Assembly (NCBI GenBank): GCA_021234595.1
Contig: CM037852.1
Coordinates: 48,322,289 to 48,386,288 of the forward strand
Source of the DNA: Delia radicum
Taxonomy: Eukaryota; Arthropoda; Insecta; Diptera; Anthomyiidae
Direction: 5' to 3'
DNA length: 64,000 nucleotides
Position numbers and translations under genes: made by a program. The notes below the pieces were generated by a model that saw nothing but the letters and a program-made list of their open reading frames with translations, had not been told where the DNA came from and made no database searches. This document shows, piece by piece, positions 32,938 through 43,342 of the stretch; position 1 is the first letter of the stretch, and every line of letters starts with the position of its first letter.

Positions 32938-33784
32938 CCCGTGTAAAAAAAGATTAGATCTGATCATATCTAATTAGATATTACTGAATCTAATTAGATC
33001 TTGTGACATATCCGAGCATATATGATCCGATATGGTATTTCTGATGCACTTTATGTACATATCTGAAAAGATCTAGTACCAGATCTGTTCATATCTGACG
33101 GATCTGGAAATTGGAAAATTTTCATGTAAAGATAATAGCAGATCTGGTCATATTGGATCATATCTGGTGCATGATCTGTTTATATCTAAAAATATTTTAT
33201 GATATCTTTGTCCAGATCTGGTAGCAGATCTAAGTCCTTCGCGACGTTTTCGAAAACATCAACATAAAAATGCGAATCTTGTTTTATTGATCTAATAACG
33301 CATATAATACCATCAAAATAATTGCTAACATTTTGTGCTGGGTTTTCCTTTTTTTGGATCTTCTCAAATTTTATTTTTTGTTTTTATTTCGTTTGTTATT
33401 TTAAAAATTATGAAAACTTTTGTGTGAAGGGCAATCGTAGCGTTTGCGGAGATGTTTCGAGGCTTGTGGACTTTCTGCATTTTCAAAAGAGTGAAAATGT
33501 GAGATTTTTTTAAAGATAGTTTTTCACTAATTTGCAATGAACTTTAAATAAAGGTACTGAAATTATAATGAGCGTTTTTTATTAATCATTTAATTAGAAA
33601 TTATTGAACCGCATTAAATCTGAAAATATAAAATCTGTCTAGATTTGATCAGATCACGTTGGATCATAAATTTGTCCGCATTTTTGAGATCTAAGTAGAT
33701 CCGATCATATATGCTAAGATATCTGTTCAGATCTGGTAAGCAGATCTGTTCAGATCTAGTCAGATTTAATCTTTTTTACACGGG
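32938..33784. mobile_element. MITE with CCCGTGTAAAAA ends and many AGATCTG repeats
   Basis: The left end reads cccgtgtaaaaaaagattag and the reverse complement of the right end cccgtgtaaaaaagattaaa. Within 300 bases of the left end and 150 of the right, variants of AGATCTG(A/G)TCATATC occur over a dozen times in both orientations, and GATC is strongly enriched. The middle is plain AT-rich DNA with a 63-codon frame (33322-33513) of no known family. It is a non-autonomous DNA element with strong subterminal repeats. No target duplication could be fixed. Confidence 0.8.
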
Positions 33785-33903
33785 TATACGAAATCACAAT
33801 AAATTCCGATTTATCCTGTTCCACTTCTAAAATTAATTTAATTCTGCATTTTTAAACATAATTCACATTAATTTATAAATAAATATTAATTAGGAAATAT
33901 ATT

Positions 33904-34538
33904 CCCAGTAAAAAGTTTTCGTGTTTTTAGAAGCACGATAAAACAAATGCGCTAAAGTAAGTGCTAACTATTATATTGTTCGTAAAAAAATAGACAAAAA
34001 CAATTTGTTGAGCTTACTGTTTTAACTTACAATGATGCAAGTTGTAAGCAGCTTACGCTAATCCCTTACGAAGATGCAGGTTGTAATGCAGAAAGTCTCA
34101 TGTCGTGGATTAAAAACGATCTGAACCAGTTGTCGCGAGGTGATTTGCGATTGTGTTTGGTGTTTTCAAGTATGTTAAAAAAATAATTTGTCATTTCATT
34201 GTTCCTGAAGAGCTACCACGTGGTGCGGTCAAAAATTTAATTATTATATTATGTCTAAAATTAATGTCTGTAGAATTTTATGTAAAATGAATAATATATT
34301 ATTCAATTATTACTTTTAATCGTAATAATGTAGACAATAAATATGATTTTACTGAAAGTCATGAAAGCACAGCTTTTTGAAAGCGCTAAAACCCGTGCTT
34401 ATTTTGTATAAAAGTAATGCTTCCAATTGAGAATTCGCCATATAAAAATCATGGCATATGTAAGCAGGTTTGTAAGGGATTCTTTTTGGCTTACTCCCTT
34501 ACAAACCTGATTGCAGGTAAGCAGCGTTTTTTACTGGG
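33904..34538 (+). mobile_element. MITE family M1 (CCCAGTAAAA ends), copy 2, with 5-bp target duplication
   Basis: The element runs from cccagtaaaaagttttcgtg to gcagcgttttttactggg, so its ends share CCCAGTAAAA. The five bases atatt occur immediately on both sides (33899-33903 and 34539-34543). Compared with copies at 27615 and 57008 it is similar over the whole 635 bp. No coding sequence is evident. Confidence 0.85.
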
Positions 34539-34860
34539 ATATTACGTATTCTTGTAAAAAAATAAATGTTCCCTCATGTATAAAAACCAGTCCCCTAGCC
34601 CGCCCAAAGTTACCTCGACATACAAAAGCTTTTTATATTCAGGTCATTACTACAGCATTCAAAATTCAACAAAAAAAACTTTCTAGGGTGTTTCGAATTA
34701 AAACATGTTAAAGCAGAGATGTTTTACTCCAGATTCGTACATTTGACTTATCATTAAATTTGGTTTAACAAATTTTTCTTTATACCCTGCACAATGAAAT
34801 CGTTCAAATGAAACTACAACAAAGATATTTGTAAAATATATGTTAAATGTGACAACAAAA

Positions 34861-34990
34861 TTTTGAGGTGAAAAACTTATTTGGATGTAAAAATAAATTG
34901 TGTGGTAAAAAAACATTTTTGAGGTGAAAAACTTATTTGGATGTAAGAATAAATTGTGTGGTAAAAAAACATTTTTGAGATGAAAAAATA
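34861..34990 (+). repeat. Tandem repeat, 56-bp unit
   Basis: The unit beginning ttttgaggtgaaaaacttat occurs at 34861-34916 and again at 34917-34972 with one mismatch, followed by a decaying partial third copy (ttttgagatgaaaaaatatg) and further gaggtgaaaaa words to about 35050. This looks like a small minisatellite. The minus-strand frame across it is a shadow. Confidence 0.85.
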
Positions 34991-35300
34991 TGTTTATGGT
35001 GAAAAAATAAATGTTTGTATTGAAAAAAAAATTGAGGTGAAAAAAAATGTGTGGTGAATTTTAAATATTAGTCACCTTTTAGCTTCTAGTGAAAAAATAT
35101 GATGTTATATTTTATACGTCAGACAATACTATCAAATTGTTAATATACACCGATTTGTATGAAAAATTTAGATGTACCTTCACATTTACACTCATTACCA
35201 ATTTTGCTAATTTTCAATGCCAGACTTTTGGGGAAAAGGTAAATCAATTTCGATAAAAATGAGCTGTCCGGATTGCGTTTTCTAGCCGTAATCGACATTT

Positions 35301-35352
35301 AAACAGACAGACGGACAGTCAGATGGACAAACGGACAGACAGATAGACGAAC
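35301..35352 (+). repeat. GACAGACG-type simple repeat
   Basis: An imperfect array of gacagac/ggacagt/gacagatagac units. It is followed by a phrase (atatgtactttatggggtgtt) that, from memory, resembles a module often found next to such repeats in fly intergenic DNA. Confidence 0.6.
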
Positions 35353-35459
35353 ATCATTAAATCGGCTTAAAACTCAAAACCGATTAAGAATATATGTACT
35401 TTATGGGGTGTTAGACCTTTATTTCGATGCGCTACAAACGGAAATACAAACTGATATAG

Positions 35460-35974
35460 ACAGTAGTCCACGCTTAAGTGCACAATTAAAAGTGCAGTTA
35501 TCAGCGCATTTAAGCGGGGAATCTTTTATCAAATAAATGCGCAGCTACGCATTTAGGAAAATATACAAAGGGTTAAAATAGCATTTAATTAAATTATTTT
35601 TCTTTAAGTAACATTTTTTTTTTTAACTTTTTGCTTATTTATAGATTTATTTCGTTTAAAGGACATTTTTGCTTAGTTTTTCGAGTTTAATTTAAATTAA
35701 ATTTAAATTTTTAACATAAATAAGGTTCTAACATAAATTTGTTTTAACAAGAAATTTTGCAAAAAATTTATGTTATTTATGCATTGGAAAAAAACTTATG
35801 CTTTTAAAAACTTTTTTGCTAATTTATCGTAGTCTAAGGGAATAAATTAAGCGGGAGGCATTTAAACGGAATTATTTTCATGCATTTAATATGAACTATA
35901 TTTGTGCCATCTCTTTTTCCGCATTTAAACGGGGAACGCATAATAGCTGGGCGCATTAAAGCGGAAACTACTGT
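35460..35974. mobile_element. MITE-like element with ACAGTAGT ends
   Basis: The left end is acagtagtccacgcttaagt and the complement of the right end is acagtagtttccgctttaat. Inside both ends gcatttaagcgggga and gcatttaaacggggaa recur. No coding sequence except a 60-codon minus-strand shadow. The ends resemble the start of a non-autonomous DNA element. The target duplication was not resolved. Confidence 0.65.
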
Positions 35975-37647
35975 ACACTCTTCACTGTATGTGGAGGTTA
36001 TAACAAATAAAATCAAAATGTTTATAAAAGGTAATTTTTTTTATACCCAGAGAGAATTTTCTTGGAAGAGTTTTAATTAAATGTTTCACTAAACTAATGA
36101 AGGGAATGAGAGATATCTTAAACATCACGAAAATGCTTTATAATTTTTAAGGAACCTTTTTTTAATGAAACTGTTTCATAAGGCGAATGGAATTTTTAAT
36201 CAATAAAATTAAATTTTTAATAAAATTTTGTGAAAAACTGTATTAATTTAATAAAAACTTTCAATGGAAGAGTGCCAGTGATAGCTCATAGATCTAATTA
36301 AAAAAAATATTGATATCATACAGAAAATTCGCTCAGTACACCACATTTATACTACAACCAAGTAGTTTTTGAAAACTATTTGCATTTACTTTTCAAATTA
36401 AAAACAAATTTTTAATAAAAAAACCAAAAATTTCAAAAACTACTAATATTCAGTTATATCAAGCATAGTTCAATAACAAAGGTTAGCCGACTGAAGGGTA
36501 ATTGGTCGCCATAACAAATTTTTTGACAATTTTCAATACAATAATATTTACGAAAATACTAAAGAGAACAAGAACATTTTGTTCGGCATAAATGACACAA
36601 ATACACACTAAATTTTAAAACTTTTAATGTTTTTAAAAATTGTTTAAATTTAAAGATCAATATCACTTTGTAATTGCGGTTAAATGGTTTTAAAATGTGA
36701 TTGATTAATTAAATTCGTGTAGGGGCCATTTATGCTGTTTATGCCTACGTTTCTTGATTTTGAAATGTTATTGTTCTGAGGAACGTAGCATTTAATTAAT
36801 TTTATTTTTAGTGTTTTTTTTTCAGATTTAGATAATTGTTTTTTTTATTTTGTTGTTATAGGAACGGTTTCGTTTTCCTCCCTAATCCATAAATGATTTA
36901 TTATGACATAAATGATTTTAAATAGACAAAATTCAAATATAAATTACTGCTAAGTTTATTTCCATTTATTTCCTCTGATGATTTGAAATAGAACTAACGA
37001 CAAGGTACAGTATTCGGCCAAAGCGAAGTTTGACCTAAAAGTACTAGTGTGGGCAGACATTTCGGAAAATTTGACACATCTTTACGTTCAGGATTCAAAA
37101 GCTAGGCTGTAAACGCGGATGTATGCATTAATAAATGTTTCAGATATAGACACTCTAAAAATTTATCATAGTTAGACACTTTAAAGACTACATATTATTT
37201 TGGCCAGATTAAGCAAGCTGTCATTATGCTAAAAAGACGTTAGAATAGCTAAATGCTAAAAAATATACCATCTTTTACCGATATATGGAAGCCCTCCAAA
37301 TGTCCCAAAAGCAATTAAAATTGAGGACTTTTGGTTGGTTTTATGTCAAAAAGTGTATGAAAATGGTGGTAAGCCAAATGCACTGCAGAATTCAAGAATA
37401 AATCTAAAAGCAGTGTAAAAAAATTGATATGAATGTCGTCCAATGTCGTCAAGCATAAAATACGAAAAATAGAAGATCGAGGCCCCTTTGGTCTCTACGA
37501 AAAGTGAAGTAAGTATATACTGTGTTATATACATTAAATACATTTTTTAAAAACAAATAATTAGCTTACAAGCGTTTCCAAACTGTCCGTTTACTAAATT
37601 AGCATAGGTTAGCAGGTTTATGGAATAAAATTTGAAAATATTTCCTA
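35975..37647. other. No gene recognised
   Basis: AT-rich unique-looking DNA. The segment at 36045-36270 (agagaattttctt, tttcactaaactaatga) is similar to 41990-42130, suggesting a dispersed repeat. Confidence 0.35.
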
Positions 37648-38614
37648 CTACACTCAAAAAAATAAGTTAGTAGAAAAGTTAGTAAAACGTCTTGTAAATT
37701 AGGTATACTATTTTCTTACTAAAAAGTACAACTCTAATAAGACATATAAAAAAATCAACCATGGAAGATTTTTGTATCTGTTTTTCATACATAAAACAAA
37801 ATTGAGGATTAAAACAATTTAAATTTTGCGTTGTCATCGGCATGTGAAAATAATTGTCTATTAATTAAATAAAAGACAAAATTAAATACTTAAATTTAAT
37901 ATGTATTTCTAACCCAAATGTATATAGATTAATAATCTAGTGTGGTCAAATTGCAAACAAACATATACAGACATGTAGACAGAGTAAACCGCAAGACAAA
38001 GACACACATCTTATGTAGATTTTTATGGTTCCTTTTTCTTATTGCAAAACAGGGTTGTTTTTTTCGTTTCGTTTGTTTTTGTTTATTTTTTCGTTTCGTT
38101 TCTATAATTATCTTCGGCAGTTGCGTCCTTTAAAAGATAGCATCATATAGACAAAAATTGATGTAAGTAGTTGAAAGAAAATTTTTGTTATGTTATATAT
38201 ATTTATTTCGTTATATTTTCAGATATTAAATTAATTCATGTCGTCAATGTGGGAAAATGAAAATTTTTATATTTCGTAATTATTGTAAATTATTTTTAAA
38301 AGAATCACAAAAATATGTTTTTTTCAGCAAATAAATTAACTAAATTACAATTTTTCTACAAATTTTTTGCGTTTTTTTTTTCAGTCTACAAAAATTCAGC
38401 AAAAAATTTATTAATTTTTAGCAAGGCTTTTGTATTTTTAATCCACTAAGTGTTTGCTGAATCTACTAATTTTGTTGCTAAAAATCACCTCACTGATTTT
38501 CAGCAAAAGATTTTGCTGACATTAGCAATTTTTTTGCAAGCACCCTTCTTACTAAAATTTTGTTGACTCAGCAAAATTTTTTGCTGACTTTACAAACTTT
38601 TTTTTTGAGTGTAG
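37648..38614. mobile_element. MITE with CTACACTCAAAAA ends and CTA target duplication
   Basis: The left end ctacactcaaaaaaataagt and the complement of the right end ctacactcaaaaaaaaagtt match for about 15 bases. CTA is repeated directly outside (37645-37647, 38615-38617). Subterminal words gttagtagaa, gtcagcaaaat and cagcaaaa recur. A TTTCG/GTTTC-rich simple repeat lies at 38055-38100. The element has no transposase. Confidence 0.7.
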
Positions 38615-40037
38615 CTATGAGGAGTCAGTTGCCCTTAGAGGACATATCGCGGGTCTGATTAAAGCAGGGCAATTGAAAAATTATTTAAAAAATTGTTAAT
38701 GTTCGTATTTACGGGCACCACTGCATTTTGTTGTACACGGAGAGAATAATCTGCATGATATCAATGAATTTTTGTATTAGATCTATAAATTACCTCAGGA
38801 AGTTTGTTATAATTTTTATTTGAAAAATAAAAATTGTGTTTTTTTTCGACCTTTAATTGTGCAATGAAAATAAAAATTATTCAACTTCGAGGGCATACTC
38901 TATATTTCTTTATTAGGATATTGTCCTAACAAATAATCTATAGAGTTTTTTGTTTTCAAATTTATTATTTGACCATTTCAGGAATGTGTTGATAGATCCA
39001 TTTCGGCAATTTTCTACGTTCCCATCATCAGAACACGTTTTGAAAGCGGTAACAATCCCATGCCAAACATCAAACATTCATATAAAGTAGTTTACTCACT
39101 ACATAAGAACTAATATATGAACTTGATGTTAAAGATTATAATCATTGATCAAAAATAAATTGAAAACTTGTTTGTTATGTGCGAGGTCCACCTCTGGTGG
39201 ATATTCAATACACGTTTTTTTCCTCCTTTTTATTTTTTGTTTCGTTTATAAACAAAACAGGATGAGTAAACTAGACTGTACTTTGTCTTTTATACAAGTT
39301 TGATATAATTTTTAATCAAAAATAAAAATTATGTTTTTTTCGACCTTTAATTGTGCAATGAAAATGAAAATTATTCAAGTTCGAGGACATACTCTATATT
39401 TCTTTATTAGGATATTGTCCTAACAAATTTATTGTTTGAGCCTTTCAGGAATGTGTTGATAGATCCACTTCGGGAATTTTCTAGGTTCTCATCATCAGAA
39501 CTCGTTTTGAAAGCGGTAACAATCATATGCCAAACATCAAACATTCATATAAAGTAGTTTACTCACTACATGAGAACTAATATATGAGCTTGAAGTTAAA
39601 GATTATAACCATTGATCAAAAATAAATTGACAACTTTTTTGTTATGTGCAAGGTCCACCTCTGGTGGGGTATTCAATACACGTTTTTTTTGTTCTTTTCC
39701 TCCTTTTTATTTTTTGTTTTGTTTATAAACAAAACAGGGGGAGTAAACTGGGGGGTTATTACGTAATTCGATTCGAAAAGTAAAACCTTTCGAAACGAAT
39801 TTCCGTTTCGAAAGTAAAATTGTATTATCTAATTCGTTCGAATGTTTCACAGAGTTGTATTGTGTAAAAAAGGGTAAATACAAGTGATGCCAAATTTTTA
39901 TCGGTTAATACATAACTTGGCAGCATGTCTTATAATGTCAAAGTTGTCAGCACTGTGCTTAAATCTCAAAATTTGAAAACAAATATTTAAAGAAAACTTT
40001 ATTAAAGAAAATATTTATTTAAAAAGTCGAAGCTTAA

Positions 40038-40640
40038 ATGGATTGTGTTTTATTGTGGACAGAAGATAGTGATGAAGAAAATGATAATATTCCGGAAAGA
40101 GTTCAAAAGAAACTTATAAGAGATTCGTCAGATATAATGAATCTTAATGAGACAAAGTAAGAACAATTTAAAATTTTACCTTTAAGATTAAATATATTCC
40201 TAATAATATCTTTTTAGTTTCATAAAAAACTTTAGGCTTAGTAAAAATGCTTTTACCTAAGTCTTGAGTTGTGTAAAAGATGAATTTAAACCAGCAGAAA
40301 GGTCAACTGCCATCTCACCTATATTAAAATTAGCTGCCACACTTAAATTTTTGGCGCAAGGTGAATATCAGCATCAAATTGGCCAAGACCGCCTATTATT
40401 ATTTTCTCAAGCATCAATTTCTGCGTGTTTGTCTGAGGTTTGCGATGTTATTGAAAGAGTTCTTTGTCCCAAACATATTGTATTTGAAATGACAGAGGAT
40501 AGGAAGAGATAAGCTAAGAGATACTTTTTTGAAAAATGTGGAATACCTGGAGTAATTGGAGCAGTAGATAGTACGCATATTCAATTAATCAGACCTATAA
40601 GGGATGAGCAATTATACTTCAAAGGGAACAAAATTTACTC
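40038..40640 (+). pseudogene. Harbinger transposase, N-terminal part with one intron, broken
   Basis: Exon 1 is 40038-40156 (starts MDCVLLWTEDSDEEND). The intron is 40157-40217 (GTAAGA to TTTTTAG), phase 2, and splicing joins NET to NFIKNFRLSKNAF. An in-frame TAA follows where a tyrosine is expected, then VLSCVKDEFKPAE. The next block (ILKLAATLKFLAQGEYQHQIG, SACLSEVCDVIERVLC) is the usual HARBI1-type helical region. A second stop interrupts at 40510-40512, then CGIPGVIGAVDSTHI gives the first catalytic aspartate. Past about 40640 similarity is lost, so the rest of the DDE domain is deleted. This is a relic of two nonsense changes plus a deletion. Confidence 0.9.
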
Positions 40641-40789
40641 GGCCCACCTCCAGTCCATGAAATACTATTTCGGTTTTCCCGGCATTTTACCTTTATGTGG
40701 TGTTTATAATCTGCCCACACCTATAAACATATGTAAATTTGAATAATACCAATCTATAAACCGACAATTGATAAATTGAAAACGTACTT

Positions 40790-40960
40790 TTTCCATTTTG
40801 TAATATCATGAGTCGGATGGCCAGCTGCATCCAAATCCAAAGACAATCTTGTCCACAAGTCCTTGGACTTGCTTCTAGCATTCGCTACATTTAGGTGACC
40901 TTTAGCAAAATCGGGATGTTTAATCATAAAGTCCACCATAATCTCATATTGTCATTGCTT
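40790..40960 (-). pseudogene. Harbinger second protein, Myb/SANT-like DNA-binding domain fragment
   Basis: On the minus strand the frame reads MVDFMIKHPDFAKGH, ARSKSKDLWTRLSLDLDAAG and ITKWKK. This is the three-tryptophan-type helix arrangement of the Myb/SANT-like accessory protein that carries the Harbinger transposase into the nucleus and onto the ends. Directly after WKK comes a good splice donor (AAAAGTACGT), so an intron and later exons would follow but are missing here. Its position opposite the transposase is the usual Harbinger layout. Upstream stops make it a fragment. Confidence 0.75.
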
Positions 40961-41619
40961 AGTATTGCTTTTTTTATGTGATCCACTCCTTCAAAGATTC
41001 AACATCGTGAAAAAAAACAATGTTTAGTGTAAAAACATAAAACATTTGATGTTTTTTATTTTTACTTATTTATTTAACACTTTTTCTTATATTTTGTATA
41101 ACAATACTTACATTTTAAATTTTTTTTCTTTTTTTCGACAACAAATTAGCTCTCGAATAAAATACGAATGTATTAACGTTTGTGAAGTTCGCTTTCGTAT
41201 TACATAATTGCATTTACGAAAGGGTAATTTTTGTTTTTCGAAAGGGGGATAAAAAACGGCCGGTTCGAAAAAAAGTTTCCGTACGTTCGTAAATACATTT
41301 TCGAAAATCGTACTACAAAATACAATTCATACGAATTTACACATTTTTTCTTTCGAATCGAATTACATAATAACCCACCTGGACTCTACTTTGTCTTTTA
41401 TGCAAGTTTGATATAGTTTTTATTAAAAAATAAGAGGTAGACCTTGCACATAACAAACAAGTTTTCAATTTATTTTTTGATCAATGGTTATAATCTTTAA
41501 CTTCAAGCTCATATATTAGTTCTCATGTAGTGAGTAAACTAGTTTATATGAATGTTTGATGTTTGGCATGAGATTGTTACCGCTTTGAAAACGTGTTTTG
41601 ATGATGGGAACCGCAGGAA

Positions 41620-42719
41620 CTTTTCATTAAATGAATGCAGTTTTTCATAAAATTTTATGAAAAATGTAATATTATTTATTAAAAATATCATACGACTTAA
41701 GATTTTCATTAATAATAGTTCCATTAAAACTATGTAGCTGTTTCATGCAGTTCAAGAAGATTTTCACTCACATTGTAAAAAACTCATTCACTTTGCAAAG
41801 AATACTAATAAAGTAGTGAAAAATTAAAAAAAAAAAATTCGTCTTAGAAAAACTGTACACCATGCTAAAATTATATGTCCATTTTATATAAAAAGTCCCA
41901 TCCTGGACACATCGTCGTTACCGTGGGACCGGTCTCTTTACACATAGGGATATAAATTTAATTACAAATTTGGTATAAATTTAATCACAAACAATTTTAT
42001 ACATAGAGAATTTTAGTGGACGAAATATAAAGAAAATTTTCACTAAACTAATGAAAATTTTTTTCTCAAAGTGAACGAAAATTTTCATCATATTAAAATT
42101 CACACTTTTGATGAAACAAGTTTTATAATAAAACTTCTTCATTGAGTAAATGAAACTTTTAATAAAAAAGAACTGGCATTAATTTAATGAAAAGTTTCAA
42201 TCTAAGAATTCCAGTTCAACTTCATTGCTTTCATGCTAAAATTCATTAATGCACATAATTCTTTTGGTGTAGCCGGTATGAGGGTTAATTTTGGAATGCT
42301 AAATAAATGTTTTATAATAACTGTATGAGGAGCTTTATGGAACAGATTTCGGATGAAAAATTAGTTCTTAAAACCTCCTTTAACTTTATAAAACATTTAT
42401 GAGTTTAGCATTTTTTTACAAAATAATTTATTTGACTATTTAGAAAATGTTCTTGCCGCTTTGAAATTGTTTCAAATTTGCTGTTTCCCCATTAGCCACT
42501 TTTGAAACAATTACTTCCCTCTTTTTGAGTCGTTAAGGTTTGTTTACAGATTTCTCATTTTTGCCTTCAAATAAAGAATTAATTAATCTTAAATATTAAA
42601 AATGTACATATATAAATATTTTTTTATTGTTCCATAAATAATCTTATTTAGAGTCATTAATTTTGAGAGCTGCGAAATTTACTTGCTTATTCAAGCGATT
42701 TTATTAAATAAAATTTAAA
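41620..42719. other. No gene recognised
   Basis: Includes a dispersed repeat (41990-42130, agagaattttagtgga ... tttcactaaactaatga) related to 36045-36270. Otherwise AT-rich. Confidence 0.35.
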
Positions 42720-43016
42720 TTAGTCCAGTCAAAATAGACATTTCAGATAACAAAATTCCGACAGAGCTGAATTTTAGTACACCTTGGGCACACTTTAAAA
42801 AAAATACCGGAAGATCCCATCCATCCCATGCCTGCGAAAAAAGTTATTTAAGGCCAAAGGTCAACATTTTCGGTTGCTTTAATTCTATCAAAAAAAGGGC
42901 CAGTTATAAATTCTAGATCATTAAATTATCTACAAAAATTGTAATTATACTTATTCACCATTTATGAGATATCGTGATTCTAAAAGTTGAAGGTATTGTA
43001 TACTATATAATATGCA
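42720..43016 (+). repeat. Left copy of a diverged inverted repeat (partner 49180-49458)
   Basis: The blocks ttccgacagagctgaatttt, tcccatgc, ctgcgaaa, gagatatcg, attctaaaagttgaagg and ctatataatatg appear in the same order on the complementary strand at 49180-49458. The similarity is patchy, estimated by eye at about two thirds. The two copies enclose the LINE and a cysteine-rich pseudogene. Confidence 0.75.
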
Positions 43017-43342
43017 CACATTTCCACAACACCTATAAAGTAGCGTATTTGGAGCATTTTTGTTAACGTGGTTGCCCCGCTAGTCCAGGCATACTCCACG
43101 ACCGGTTACGACAGATATTCATGTGATAATATTCTATTTACTGCATATTGATTTTTATATTGATTTCTTAATCTTTTAATTGTATTGTATTTTCATCTTT
43201 ATTTAATCGTATAAAATATTACAATTATATAATAAATAAAGAATAAGTTAATTAACAACAATGACTTAAAGTCGTCTGTTGTATATATGTATGTATTCTA
43301 GCATATGATGTATGTAGTTAAATTTAGAAATTCAAAATTAAA

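Larger units (their letters stand above)
39751..41378. mobile_element. PIF/Harbinger DNA transposon, 1.63 kb, both ends and 3-bp duplication present
   Basis: The left end gggggttattacgtaattcg and the complement of the right end gtgggttattatgtaattcg are near-identical inverted repeats extending through attcgaaa. CTG flanks both sides (39748-39750, 41379-41381), and comparison with the parallel repeat copy at about 39265-39285 shows the empty site. A 3-bp duplication and the pair of genes (transposase on plus, Myb/SANT-like protein on minus) define Harbinger. The transposase has a stop and is truncated, so the element is non-autonomous now. Confidence 0.93.
38801..41404 (+). repeat. Tandemly repeated 0.48-0.50-kb unit interrupted by a Harbinger element, with inverted partial third copy
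   Basis: Unit 1 (38801-39296) and unit 2 (39297-39750 plus 41382-41404 after removing the Harbinger insertion) share the landmarks cgacctttaattgtgcaatg, gatattgtcctaacaaat, aacattcatataaagtagtt and caaaacagg. A third start (agtttgatatag) at 41405 breaks off, and 41434-41614 is part of the unit in reverse orientation. A related palindromic piece is at 58540-58767. The unit codes for nothing visible. Confidence 0.85.

Noticed and set aside
34698..34916. Minus-strand frame over the 56-bp tandem repeat
   Set aside because: The frame is created by the repeat itself; no homology.
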